From the NCBI RefSeq assembly GCF_900099655.1, contig NZ_FNDC01000005.1, forward strand, positions 1 through 64,000: a stretch of DNA of 64,000 bases, in the 5' to 3' direction. The translations under genes and the position numbers were made by a program. A model generated the notes under the pieces. That model worked only from the letters and a program-made list of their open reading frames with translations, was not told where the DNA came from and ran no database searches. This DNA is from Planococcus glaciei (GTDB lineage: Bacteria; Bacillota; Bacilli; Bacillales_A; Planococcaceae). Shown piece by piece: positions 26,237 through 34,401 of the stretch. The number at the start of each line of letters is the position of its first letter. Positions within the stretch are counted from its first letter, which is position 1.

Positions 26237-27301
26237 ATGTTACAAAATCAACAAGAAATCAGCACTGGGGTGGTCCGGACGGTTTTAGGGCCAGTAGCGG
26301 CACAGGACTTGGGCATTGTACTAATAAATGAATCACTTCTTTCGGTTTATCCAGGTGCGGATTTAGCGCCGGAAATTAATATGGACAAGAGCGAAATCTT
26401 TGAGACTTTAAAGCGCAAGTTGAATGATTTCCGCCGCCAAGGCGGACAGACAATCGTTGATGCCAGCGGAATGTTTCATGGCCGCGATGTATGGCTTTAC
26501 CAGACACTTTCAAAAGCTACAGGTGTAAATATCATTGCAACAACCGGTTTAGGGCCTGAGAAGTTGCTAGGCGGTTATTTTGTAACACCGCAAACCAATC
26601 CTCCCACTCCATGGCCAGCAGAGAAATTTGCCGGATTGTTCACCCAGGAAGTGGTTGAAGGGGTTGTGGTCCCGCGTGTTGAACGTTCGACAGCTGCAGG
26701 CGCAGTCGTTTCCATCGCTAACCCGGAAGGCATCACGAACGAAGAAAAGAGCCTGTTCCGTGGTTCGGCTCAAACGGCACGCGAAACTGGTGTTGTGGTT
26801 TCCGTCCAGCACGGGGCTGATGCCATTGCAGATTTGGAATTGCTACTGGCTGAAGGCGTTGATCCGAGCCGCGTGGTTATCGGCGGAGTTGACCGCCAGA
26901 CAGCAGTGGGCAGCAAAGCGGCTTTCGAAATCGCCCGCCGCGGAGCTTATGCTTCAATTGATCATATTGGCTGGGGTTCGGAAGAAGGTTATATAAGCGA
27001 TGCAGAACGAGTGAGATTGGTAGTGGAGTTACTGGAAGCAGGATTCAGTGAGCGTGTCCTTCTATCAACAAGTGCGGTTGGCGTAGCGAAAGGCCATCCA
27101 GCAAAAGAATTAGCATTCGATTACTTGCTTTCAACGTTCGTTCCTTTATTGAAAAAAGCAGGGGTGACGGACGAACAGATCCGCGTCTTATTGGAAGAAA
27201 ACCCGCAGCGTGTACTGACGGTGGATACCACAGCAGCACTGAAAATCAAAGAATATTCCGTGGCGGGCTGGAGACAATGGTTCTCTCCTGTCGATCATTA
27301 A
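26237..27301 (+). CDS. Phosphotriesterase-like protein lacking metal ligands (probable pseudoenzyme)
   Basis: A 354-residue PTE/PLL-fold protein, clearly homologous along its whole length to the next gene: VRTVLGPVAAQDLG with VNTVLGPIASEDLG, GGQTIVDASGM with GGKTFVDCTGI, and TGVNIIATTG with TGVHIVAVTG. The binuclear metal site is gone. HEH becomes Asn31-Glu-Ser33, the carboxylated Lys becomes Val158, the GH ligand becomes Gly217 and the C-terminal Asp becomes Ser/Thr about 278-279. Only a displaced His192 may remain. The frame is intact, with AGGAGGT before the ATG, so it is not a decaying gene. A structural or regulatory partner of the active paralogue is an inference. It is the first gene of the operon. 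Confidence 0.8.
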   Translation: MLQNQQEISTGVVRTVLGPVAAQDLGIVLINESLLSVYPGADLAPEINMDKSEIFETLKRKLNDFRRQGGQTIVDASGMFHGRDVWLYQTLSKATGVNIIATTGLGPEKLLGGYFVTPQTNPPTPWPAEKFAGLFTQEVVEGVVVPRVERSTAAGAVVSIANPEGITNEEKSLFRGSAQTARETGVVVSVQHGADAIADLELLLAEGVDPSRVVIGGVDRQTAVGSKAAFEIARRGAYASIDHIGWGSEEGYISDAERVRLVVELLEAGFSERVLLSTSAVGVAKGHPAKELAFDYLLSTFVPLLKKAGVTDEQIRVLLEENPQRVLTVDTTAALKIKEYSVAGWRQWFSPVDH

Positions 27302-27362
27302 TAAACCACAAATCATAATCGTTGGTTCATATAGAAAAAACTCAAAATGAGGAGTGACACAT

Positions 27363-28367
27363 ATGGGTAAAGTGAATACGGTTTTAGGGCCGATTGCATC
27401 AGAAGATTTAGGGGTTACGTCGCTGCATGAGCACATCGGATTTGGACTTCCGGGCTGTGACTTGGACACACAATGGTGGAAAAAACCGGATGAAGCGTTT
27501 GAAGTGACGATTGCCAAACTGCGCCGCTTCCGTGAACACGGCGGAAAAACATTTGTTGACTGCACAGGCATCGGCAACGGCCGCGACTTGGAATATTTCC
27601 AAGTGCTGTCGCGCAGAACAGGCGTCCATATTGTCGCTGTTACAGGATTTGTCGCCGGGGATTCAGCGATGGCGTACTTCCGCGAGAAATCTGTCGAATA
27701 CTTAACGGATTTATTCGTCCATGAAATTACGGTCGGCATTGCCGGGACAAGCGCAAAAGCTGGAGCGATTAAAGTCGGAGTCAGCCGCGGCGGCAAGTTG
27801 AGCGAACTGGATAAGCGGATTTACCGGGCTGCAGCACGAGCGGCATTGAAAACAGGCGCACCGATCATCACGCATTTAACAACAGATCCGCAGACGGCTC
27901 TTGCGATTTTTGATGAAGAAGGCCTGCCGCTGAACCGTGTGTTGATGGGACATGCAGATGTCGGGCAAGACGTCGACGAAGAACGCGATTCACTTATTGC
28001 AGGACGCGGTGGTTATGTCGGCTTCGACACGATCGGCTACGACTTGGATATGGAAAACCCGCCGTATTGGGGACGTTACCGCAAAGACCGCGTCGACCAT
28101 TTCATGCGCTTTCTTGGAAAAGGTTTCCTGGATAAAGCGGTTATTGCAGCGGATGCAAACTGCTGCGCACTTGGATGGCCGGGTTTGAAAGGTCATTCGG
28201 TCAACTATTTGTTTGAAGAGTTCCTTCCAGATATCCGTAAAGCAGGAGTAAGTGAAGAAGCGATTGAACAGCTGTTGGTGCATACACCAGCAACCTTCCT
28301 GACACTTCAAGAACCTCAACCGGTTCGACGGATTGAAGAAACAGAAGCGGTACTGGCAAAGAATTAG
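27363..28367 (+). CDS. Phosphotriesterase-like metallohydrolase (PLL/lactonase type)
   Basis: A 334-residue TIM-barrel amidohydrolase with all six PTE-family ligands visible: His22 and His24 (SLHEHIG), Lys137 (GAIKVG), His171 (IITHLTT), His197 (MGHADVG) and Asp264 (AADANC). It should bind two metals bridged by the carboxylated lysine. Family members hydrolyse lactones, esters or organophosphates, and this one's substrate is unknown. A GTG at 27354 is in frame, but AGGAG (27350-27354) is placed for ATG 27363. It lies 61 bases after its ligand-free paralogue. Confidence 0.88.
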   Translation: MGKVNTVLGPIASEDLGVTSLHEHIGFGLPGCDLDTQWWKKPDEAFEVTIAKLRRFREHGGKTFVDCTGIGNGRDLEYFQVLSRRTGVHIVAVTGFVAGDSAMAYFREKSVEYLTDLFVHEITVGIAGTSAKAGAIKVGVSRGGKLSELDKRIYRAAARAALKTGAPIITHLTTDPQTALAIFDEEGLPLNRVLMGHADVGQDVDEERDSLIAGRGGYVGFDTIGYDLDMENPPYWGRYRKDRVDHFMRFLGKGFLDKAVIAADANCCALGWPGLKGHSVNYLFEEFLPDIRKAGVSEEAIEQLLVHTPATFLTLQEPQPVRRIEETEAVLAKN

Positions 28368-28374
28368 AAGTTCG

Positions 28375-28416
28375 GCGGCGGACGGCTTCTAATTCTGGAG
28401 AGTCCGTCGCTTTTCT
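28375..28416 (+). terminator. Attenuator-like hairpin between the PTE-like gene and the thiolase gene
   Basis: GCGGCGGAC pairs with GTCCGTCGC (one G-T) and is followed by TTTTCT. It lies inside the operon, so it may reduce rather than end transcription of the downstream genes. Confidence 0.55.
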
Positions 28417-28469
28417 ACTCTTACAACAGCATCACAAACTGAATTCGACATCACCGGGAGGTAACGGAC

Positions 28470-29633
28470 ATGGCTATTAAAGGAAAAGCTTATATCGCAG
28501 GGGCATTTGAGCACCCGACGCGCAAGGCAGAGAATAAATCCGTGGCAGCTTTGCATGCGGAATGTGCCAAAGGGGCACTTGAAGACGCAGGGCTTTCATT
28601 TGGGGATGTAGACGGTTATTTTTGCGCCGGTGACGCTCCGGGCGGAGTCTTGTCGATGGTCGATTATTTAGGGCTTAACGTCCGCCATTTAGATGGTACA
28701 GATATTGGCGGTTCATCGTACATTGCACATGTTTCACATGCCGCAGAAGCGATTGCGGCAGGCAAATGCAATGTTGCCTTAATTACAATGGCAGGGCGTC
28801 CGCGCTCTGAAGGCAGAAGTGGATTGAAACAGAAGATCGTAGGGGCAAATGTTCCGGATACGCCTTTTGAACTTCCGTTCGGACCGACTGCAGTAAATGA
28901 GTACGCGATGGCCACGATGCGCCATATGCATGAATTCGGCACGACGAGCGAACAATTGGCATGGGTCAAAGTAGCAGCTTCCCACCATGCCCAGCACAAC
29001 CCAAACGCAATGCTCCGTGATGTAGTGACTGTTGAAGATGTATTGGCTTCTCCGATGATTGCCGATCCTTTGCACAGGCTCGATTGCTGTGTGGTAAGTG
29101 ACGGAGGCGGCGCATTAGTCGTCGTAAGCCCTGAAATTGCCAAAAGCCTGAAGCGCCCGCTGGTGCGGGTGATGGGCAGCGGCGAAGCGCCAAAAGGGCA
29201 GGCGGCTGGCAAAACAGACCTGACGTATTCAGGCGCAATCTGGTCCGGCCCTGCAGCTTTTGCGGAAGCCGGCCTCACACCTCAAGACATCAAATACGCT
29301 TCCATCTACGACAGCTTCACCATTACGGTGTTGATGCAGCTGGAGGATCTAGGGTTTTGCAAAAAAGGCGAAGGCGGCAAATTTGTCGCTGACGGCAATT
29401 TGATTTCCGGTGTCGGCAAACTGCCGATCAATACAGACGGCGGCGGATTGAACAACAACCATCCAGCAAGCCGGGGCGGCATTGTGAAAGTGATCGAAGC
29501 GGTCCGCCAGCTGCGCGGCGAAGCGCATCCGAATGTGCAAGTGAAAAATTGTGATATCGCATTAGCTCATGGCACCGGCGGCGGGCTTTCAAGCCGCCAC
29601 GGCAGTGCAACACTTATCTTGGAGAGGGTGTAA
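28470..29633 (+). CDS. Thiolase-like (SCP-x/Ltp2 type) protein without the catalytic cysteine
   Basis: 387 residues of thiolase fold. The canonical acylated Cys position lies in DIGGSSYIAHVSHAAEAI and is Ser (about 82-83). The C-terminal Cys of the CxGGG motif is also absent (HGTGGGLSS). The substrate-binding NNNHPAS segment (His331) remains, and Tyr280 lies in a conserved IYDSFT segment. Proteins of this subgroup pair with DUF35 proteins, and Ltp2-DUF35 complexes of steroid catabolism are retro-aldolases. The DUF35 gene follows after three bases. Carbon-carbon bond cleavage of a CoA ester is an inference. GGAGGT precedes ATG 28470. Confidence 0.8.
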   Translation: MAIKGKAYIAGAFEHPTRKAENKSVAALHAECAKGALEDAGLSFGDVDGYFCAGDAPGGVLSMVDYLGLNVRHLDGTDIGGSSYIAHVSHAAEAIAAGKCNVALITMAGRPRSEGRSGLKQKIVGANVPDTPFELPFGPTAVNEYAMATMRHMHEFGTTSEQLAWVKVAASHHAQHNPNAMLRDVVTVEDVLASPMIADPLHRLDCCVVSDGGGALVVVSPEIAKSLKRPLVRVMGSGEAPKGQAAGKTDLTYSGAIWSGPAAFAEAGLTPQDIKYASIYDSFTITVLMQLEDLGFCKKGEGGKFVADGNLISGVGKLPINTDGGGLNNNHPASRGGIVKVIEAVRQLRGEAHPNVQVKNCDIALAHGTGGGLSSRHGSATLILERV

Positions 29634-29636
29634 ATC

Positions 29637-30050
29637 ATGGCAACTACGTATGAAACGAGAAAAATGGCAGTTCCTGAAGTGCATCCGGAGCATAAGGAGT
29701 ACTGGGAAGCCGCTGCACTAGGAACGCTGCTGATCAAACAATGCGATTCCTGCGGCGAAGCTCATTACTATCCACGCGTGCTGTGCCCGCATTGCATGAG
29801 CGACAACACGAAATGGAACGAAGCAAAAGGAACCGGCACCATCTACACCTACAGCGTCATGCGAAAAGGAACACCTTACGCCATCGCATTTGTGGAGCTT
29901 GATGAAGGCCTTAGAATGATGACCAACATCGTCGACTGCGATTTGGATACGATCCATATCGGCCAAAAGGTCAAAGTGGCATTCAAGCAAAGCGGCGACC
30001 AAGACAATCCCGGTCCATTCGTTCCATGCTTCACACCGATTAAAGAATAA
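29637..30050 (+). CDS. DUF35 OB-fold/zinc-ribbon protein, partner of the thiolase-like protein
   Basis: 137 residues. An N-terminal helix is followed by a rubredoxin-like zinc ribbon with Cys36, Cys39, Cys50 and Cys53 (CDSCG, CPHC), and then a DUF35 OB-fold with GTGTIYTYSV and AIAFVELDEGLRMMTNIV. Such proteins bind acyl-CoA and form complexes with thiolase-like enzymes. Three bases separate it from the thiolase-like gene, so the two products are almost certainly a complex. Confidence 0.9.
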   Translation: MATTYETRKMAVPEVHPEHKEYWEAAALGTLLIKQCDSCGEAHYYPRVLCPHCMSDNTKWNEAKGTGTIYTYSVMRKGTPYAIAFVELDEGLRMMTNIVDCDLDTIHIGQKVKVAFKQSGDQDNPGPFVPCFTPIKE

Positions 30051-30078
30051 TAAAATATCGCAAAATATATTCTAAAAG

Positions 30079-30205
30079 AAAGAGCGAAGGGGCGACTCCA
30101 GTGGGAGCAGGCGACGGAGCGACATGAGCTGAAGGCCCCGCAGGAGCACAGCGACGAGGAGGCTGAAGCCATGCCCGCGGAAAGCGTCCGCCCGTAGCGA
30201 TTTCT
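30079..30205. repeat. GC-rich dispersed intergenic repeat
   Basis: A structured element of about 125 bases with imperfectly inverted ends (AGAAAGAGCGAAGGGGCG and CGTCCGCCCGTAGCGATTTCTT). Its internal elements GGCGACTCC, CTGAAGGCCCCGCAGGAGC, GAGGAGGCTGAAGCC and CCGCGGAAAGCG are typical of a repeat I know from many Bacillales intergenic regions. It sits between the DUF35 and CocE genes without breaking either, and its composition differs from its flanks. Confidence 0.65.
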
Positions 30206-30251
30206 TGAGACGATTTTTTATAGAAGGATTCAAAAAGAGGAGCGAAACCAC

Positions 30252-31961
30252 ATGATTATCACAAAGGATGAACGGATTCAAATGCGCGATGGTGTACATA
30301 TTGCGGCAGACATTTACCGTCCTGAAGGAACCGGAAAAGTACCGGCCTTGCTTGCCATCAGCCCATACGGCAAGGAACTCCAGGCCCAGGCTCTGACATT
30401 GCCGCCACAAGCACGTCCGAGCCACCTCTGGAATGGAGCGATTGAAGCAGGCGACATCAATGAAGTCGTTGGGCGCGGCTATGCGCATATGATTGCGGAT
30501 ATACGCGGTACCGGAGGTTCAGAAGGCGAAATGGTCGGCAACTACAACTCCGGCGGCCACGGCGATGGCAAAGATATTTATGACCTTGTTGAGTGGTTAG
30601 CAGAGCAGGAGTGGTGCGACGGCAATATCGGCATGATCGGCATATCCTATTTCGCCTCGGTGCAGCTTCTCGGTGCAGCGGAACAGCCGCCGCATTTGAA
30701 AGCGATTTTTGCAAACGGCGGCCATTTCGACCTTTACGAACTTTGCTACCACGGTGGAATCATGTGGCTGATGCCGCGCGCTTCCCGCGAAGGACGCGGC
30801 GGCGACAGCGGCAATGCGTTCAATAACGTCGCAAGCAAAAGTTCAAAAGTGTTTACACCAGAAGAAATGAAACAAAAAACGCAGGAGCGCTTGAACGATC
30901 CGGACATCGCGCATTGGTCCGACTTTGTCCACCTCCTTCATTACCAGGACCGCCACGAATTGTGGATGGATTATTTATTAAACCCATTGGATGGCCCGTT
31001 CTGGCAACAAGATTCAGCCATACAAGTAGCAGATAAAGTAACAATTCCGACGTACTTCCAGGCTAAATGGGGCCGCGGTTGGAACGTTGAAGGCACGCTC
31101 GAAGCGTTCCATAAAGTATCCGGAATTAAAAAACTTGATATTCAGGCGCTTCCGCCGATGCTGGAACGCCCCTTCCATGAAAACCATGATGAAATGTTCC
31201 GTTGGTATGACTACTGGCTGAAAGGCATTGACACGGGCATCATGGATGAGCCGGCCGTTCAGTTCTCGGTAGAAGGAACATATAAATGGCGCGGCGAAGA
31301 TCATTGGCCCTTGCTGCAAGAAGAAAAGAAAGAATTCTACTTGCGTCCGCGCCATAAAATCAGCGACAAGCCGGAACCGCTGCCAGCTGAACACGCTCAT
31401 CCGGACGGCTTTTACCAGGCGCCGTTAACGGTAACAACCACTTCAGAAGCAATCAAATGGACAAGCGATAAATTCCGTGAGCCTGTAGAAATGACGGGCA
31501 CAGGTGCATTATACCTCTTTGCTGAAATCGATACCGACGACACGAATTTCATCTCGAAACTATACGATATTGATCCAAGCGGCAAACGCACCTTGATGAC
31601 TACCGGGTATTTAAAAGCCTCACATCGCGAGCTGAATGAAGAGAAATCAACTTACGGCGAACCGTGGCACCCGCATAACCAGGCAGTCCCTGTAACACCA
31701 GGTGAAATTAACGAATATGCGATCCGTTTATATCCATTCTCATTCCTGATCAAGCCGGGACACCGCATTGAACTGGAATTGATGTGCAACGAACCGCTGG
31801 ACGGCGAAGATGCGAAACTTTTGCCGCCGGACAGCTACCATTTGCCGAGCGGACGCGCGACAACCCATAAAATTTACCGCGATAAAGATCATCAATCGCG
31901 TTTAGTGCTTCCGGTCATTCCGAAAGAACATAATGTTTTAAATCAGACAGACAAAAAATAA
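30252..31961 (+). CDS. CocE/NonD family hydrolase (S15-type serine esterase)
   Basis: A 569-residue alpha/beta hydrolase with a C-terminal jelly-roll domain. The nucleophile Ser132 lies in GISYFASVQ, preceded by the ADIRGTGGSEG segment (about 82-92). The C-terminal domain from about 400 has TSDKFREPVEMTGTGALYLFAEIDTDDTNF. Relatives include cocaine esterase, acyl-transferring Xaa-Pro peptidases and nonactin hydrolase. There is no signal peptide, so it is probably cytoplasmic. It is within the run of genes under the GntR-type operator and probably hydrolyses an ester or amide early in the pathway. GAGGAGCG precedes ATG 30252. Confidence 0.88.
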   Translation: MIITKDERIQMRDGVHIAADIYRPEGTGKVPALLAISPYGKELQAQALTLPPQARPSHLWNGAIEAGDINEVVGRGYAHMIADIRGTGGSEGEMVGNYNSGGHGDGKDIYDLVEWLAEQEWCDGNIGMIGISYFASVQLLGAAEQPPHLKAIFANGGHFDLYELCYHGGIMWLMPRASREGRGGDSGNAFNNVASKSSKVFTPEEMKQKTQERLNDPDIAHWSDFVHLLHYQDRHELWMDYLLNPLDGPFWQQDSAIQVADKVTIPTYFQAKWGRGWNVEGTLEAFHKVSGIKKLDIQALPPMLERPFHENHDEMFRWYDYWLKGIDTGIMDEPAVQFSVEGTYKWRGEDHWPLLQEEKKEFYLRPRHKISDKPEPLPAEHAHPDGFYQAPLTVTTTSEAIKWTSDKFREPVEMTGTGALYLFAEIDTDDTNFISKLYDIDPSGKRTLMTTGYLKASHRELNEEKSTYGEPWHPHNQAVPVTPGEINEYAIRLYPFSFLIKPGHRIELELMCNEPLDGEDAKLLPPDSYHLPSGRATTHKIYRDKDHQSRLVLPVIPKEHNVLNQTDKK

Positions 31962-31993
31962 TCCGCACTGAATTGGCTGGACTTCCTGCTTAA

Positions 31994-32031
31994 GGACCGC
32001 AGCGCAGCCTCTTCGAGAAAGCGTTGCGGCC
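31994..32031 (+). other. Intercistronic hairpin between the CocE and MBL genes
   Basis: GGACCGCAGCGC pairs with GCGTTGCGGCC (one bulge, one wobble) around a 15-base loop, without a T tract. It may be an mRNA-processing or stability element, or a fragment of an intergenic repeat. Confidence 0.45.
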
Positions 32032-32058
32032 GTATATCCGATTAAAGGAGTGAACAAC

Positions 32059-33012
32059 ATGACAGATTCAGTTCGCGTGATTCCGATTGAATGCAAGTTT
32101 GGCCCTACATCAGCTTATGCCTACTATATCGATGCACCAGAGCCGGCACTGATCGACACTGGAGTGGCATCATCAGCTTCACAGGAAATTGAATCGGTGC
32201 TGGCAGATAACGGCATCCGAATCGAAGGGATCCGCTGGATTCTTCTGACGCATGGACACGTTGACCATCTCGGCGGCGCCCGGGCGGTTTGGGAGAAAAC
32301 GGGTGGACGGGCAGAAATTGTGATTCCGAAAAAAGAAGCCAGACTGCTGCGTGACCGCAATGAACACGTTGTGGATTACGAAGGACTGCAAGGGAAATAC
32401 GTAGCTCCGGAAATTCAAGAAAAGCACAAAGCCATTTTAGTGAATGACATTGGTGAAGGAATCGAGCCTTCAATGGAAGTCGTCGAGGGGGATAAGCTAT
32501 CACTTGGAGATGGCATCTCAATAACTGTAGTGGAAACGCCTGGCCACTCGATCGGATCTGTAACTTTTGTGCTGGATGGGCTGGATTGGGCGTTTGCAGC
32601 TGATGCCGTGCAAGTATACGGCGGCGCAAAAAGCGGGATTCCTACTATTGAAGAACCAGGTCTCTACCGGCAGAGCCTGCAGCGGCTGCTCCAGGAAGTA
32701 CGGCCAAAGCGCTTGTATTTAGGCCACCATTTCCAGGTTGCGGGTGGCGAGGTTATCAGTCCGATTGTAGAAGAAGAGCAAGTTTCGATTGTTCTTCAAG
32801 AAAGCCTGGAACTGGACGCCAAACTGGCTGAAGTTGTCGGACGCCATTTGTCCGGCAATGCAACATCTGGCGAAAACGATAGTTTATATGGTCCATTTGC
32901 CTCGATTGCTGAAGAAATCAGCTATACAGGAGATCCAAGAAATTTGCCTTGTGCATTCTTTGTAACGATGAACGGCTATCGAAAAGAATTAGCGGCTTTG
33001 CAAAAAAAATGA
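32059..33012 (+). CDS. MBL-fold metallohydrolase
   Basis: 317 residues. The metal-binding motif THGHVDH gives His65, His67, Asp69 and His70. Later ligands are GHSIGSVTF (His at about 172), the Asp in AADAVQ and the GHHFQV segment. A helical C-terminal domain with substrate-binding character resembles the multi-domain hydrolases of glyoxalase II-like or CoA-thioesterase type. AAAGGAG precedes ATG 32059, and an upstream in-frame GTG at 32050 overlaps that site and is rejected. It lies 15 bases before the CoA-transferase genes. A thioester or lactone substrate is plausible. Confidence 0.85.
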   Translation: MTDSVRVIPIECKFGPTSAYAYYIDAPEPALIDTGVASSASQEIESVLADNGIRIEGIRWILLTHGHVDHLGGARAVWEKTGGRAEIVIPKKEARLLRDRNEHVVDYEGLQGKYVAPEIQEKHKAILVNDIGEGIEPSMEVVEGDKLSLGDGISITVVETPGHSIGSVTFVLDGLDWAFAADAVQVYGGAKSGIPTIEEPGLYRQSLQRLLQEVRPKRLYLGHHFQVAGGEVISPIVEEEQVSIVLQESLELDAKLAEVVGRHLSGNATSGENDSLYGPFASIAEEISYTGDPRNLPCAFFVTMNGYRKELAALQKK

Positions 33013-33027
33013 AAGGGGGAACTCGGA

Positions 33028-33723
33028 ATGATTCAGAAAAAATTTGAAAGCGCAGCACAAGCAGTTGCAGATATGCAGGACGGAGCAACGCTTCTCGTTG
33101 GAGGATTTGGAGGCAGTGGGTTGCCATCGCACTTGGTTGCAGCTCTCGTAGAACAAGGAGCGAAAGACTTGACGATTGTGTCAAACAATATTGGCGCGGT
33201 CAGCGATGGTGTAGCAGCCTTAATCAGCAATGATCAAGTACGCAAAATCAGCTGTTCTTTCCCAGTAGGACCTCACGCGGATGATTTGATTGCACGCCTT
33301 GAGAAAGGCACGATTGAACTCGAAATTGTTCCTCAAGGAACATTGGCCGAACGCATTCGGGCCGGTGGAGCGGGAATTGCGGCTTTCTACACGCCGACAG
33401 GTGCTCATACGGAGCTTGGAGAAGGTAAAGAAGAACGTGAATTCAATGGCCGCCTCCACCTGATGGAACATGCCATTGTCGCGGATTATGCTTTTATCAA
33501 AGCACACCGGGCCGACCGCTGGGGGAACTTGGTTTACCGAAAAACCCAGCGCAACTTCAATCCGGTGATGGCGACAGCTGCACGGATTACCATCGCTGAA
33601 GTGGATGAAGTCGTGGAAGTCGGGGAAATCGATCCGGAAACGGTCGTTACACCAAGCATTTATGTGCACCGTTTGGTGGAGTTGAGTCCACAGAAAGAAG
33701 GGAAGGTGTTAGTCAATGGTTAA
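33028..33723 (+). CDS. 3-oxoacid CoA-transferase subunit A
   Basis: 231 residues of family I CoA-transferase alpha subunit. The N-terminal GATLLVGGFGGSGLPSHLV glycine loop, KISCSFPVGPH, and GAGIAAFYTPTGAHTELGEGKE are characteristic of 3-oxoacid/3-oxoadipate transferases. It overlaps the subunit B gene by eight bases. The pair activates a 3-oxoacid with CoA from succinyl-CoA or acetyl-CoA, fitting a pathway that ends in thiolase- or aldolase-type cleavage. Confidence 0.92.
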   Translation: MIQKKFESAAQAVADMQDGATLLVGGFGGSGLPSHLVAALVEQGAKDLTIVSNNIGAVSDGVAALISNDQVRKISCSFPVGPHADDLIARLEKGTIELEIVPQGTLAERIRAGGAGIAAFYTPTGAHTELGEGKEEREFNGRLHLMEHAIVADYAFIKAHRADRWGNLVYRKTQRNFNPVMATAARITIAEVDEVVEVGEIDPETVVTPSIYVHRLVELSPQKEGKVLVNG

Positions 33724-34399
33724 AGAACCCAAAGAAACGATTGGCTGGACAATGCCGGAATTGGCTTCTAAAGTTGCTCATGACCTGGAGGATGGCTGGT
33801 TCGTGAACCTTGGAATCGGTTTGCCGACACTTGTAGCAGATTCCATTCCTGAAGGAAAAGAAATCATTTTGCACAGCGAGAACGGCCTTCTCGGATTGGG
33901 GCCGAAACCGGAACCGGGCGAAGAAGACTGGGACCTCGTCAATGCAGGAAAAGAGCCGATTACCCTTTTACCGGGTGGTGTGTATTTTTCGCAATCTGAA
34001 TCGTTTGCCATGATTCGAGGAGGACATATCGATGCAGCCGTGCTGGGTGCTTTCCAAGTATCTCAGCGCGGCGACTTGGCCAGCTGGAAGTTGCCGAACA
34101 CGCTTCTTGGCCGTGTCGGCGGCGCGATGGATCTAACTGCTGGCGCTAAACGCGTGTTTTTGTTCATGCAGCATACAAGCAAACAAGGGCCTAAAATAGT
34201 TGAGGAGTGCACTTATCCGCTGACGACTCCGGGATGCGTCGATCGCATTTATACAAATCTGGCGGTGATTGAGGTGACAGATGATGGGCTTGTTGTACGG
34301 GAACTCGCTCCTGGTGTAACATTTGATTATGTTCAGGAACGCACTGCAGCACCACTTACGCTGCAGGCCGACAACCCATCAGAGAAAGTAGGAGTCTAA
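33716..34399 (+). CDS. 3-oxoacid CoA-transferase subunit B
   Basis: 227 residues of the beta subunit. The catalytic Glu55 lies in HSENGLLGLG and forms the glutamyl-CoA thioester. VNLGIGLPTLVAD near residue 30 and the RGGHIDAAVLGAFQVS segment follow. It overlaps subunit A by eight bases, so the two are translationally coupled, and it ends two bases before the GntR regulator gene. Confidence 0.93.
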   Translation: MVKEPKETIGWTMPELASKVAHDLEDGWFVNLGIGLPTLVADSIPEGKEIILHSENGLLGLGPKPEPGEEDWDLVNAGKEPITLLPGGVYFSQSESFAMIRGGHIDAAVLGAFQVSQRGDLASWKLPNTLLGRVGGAMDLTAGAKRVFLFMQHTSKQGPKIVEECTYPLTTPGCVDRIYTNLAVIEVTDDGLVVRELAPGVTFDYVQERTAAPLTLQADNPSEKVGV

Positions 34400-34401
34400 T
34401 C

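Noticed and set aside
27188..27796. A 202-codon minus-strand frame across the two PTE-like genes
   Set aside because: It is antisense to both homologous, well-supported genes and spans their junction without any promoter or family signal.
28664..29278. A 204-codon minus-strand frame inside the thiolase-like gene
   Set aside because: It is a shadow of a gene with strong family motifs and has no independent evidence.
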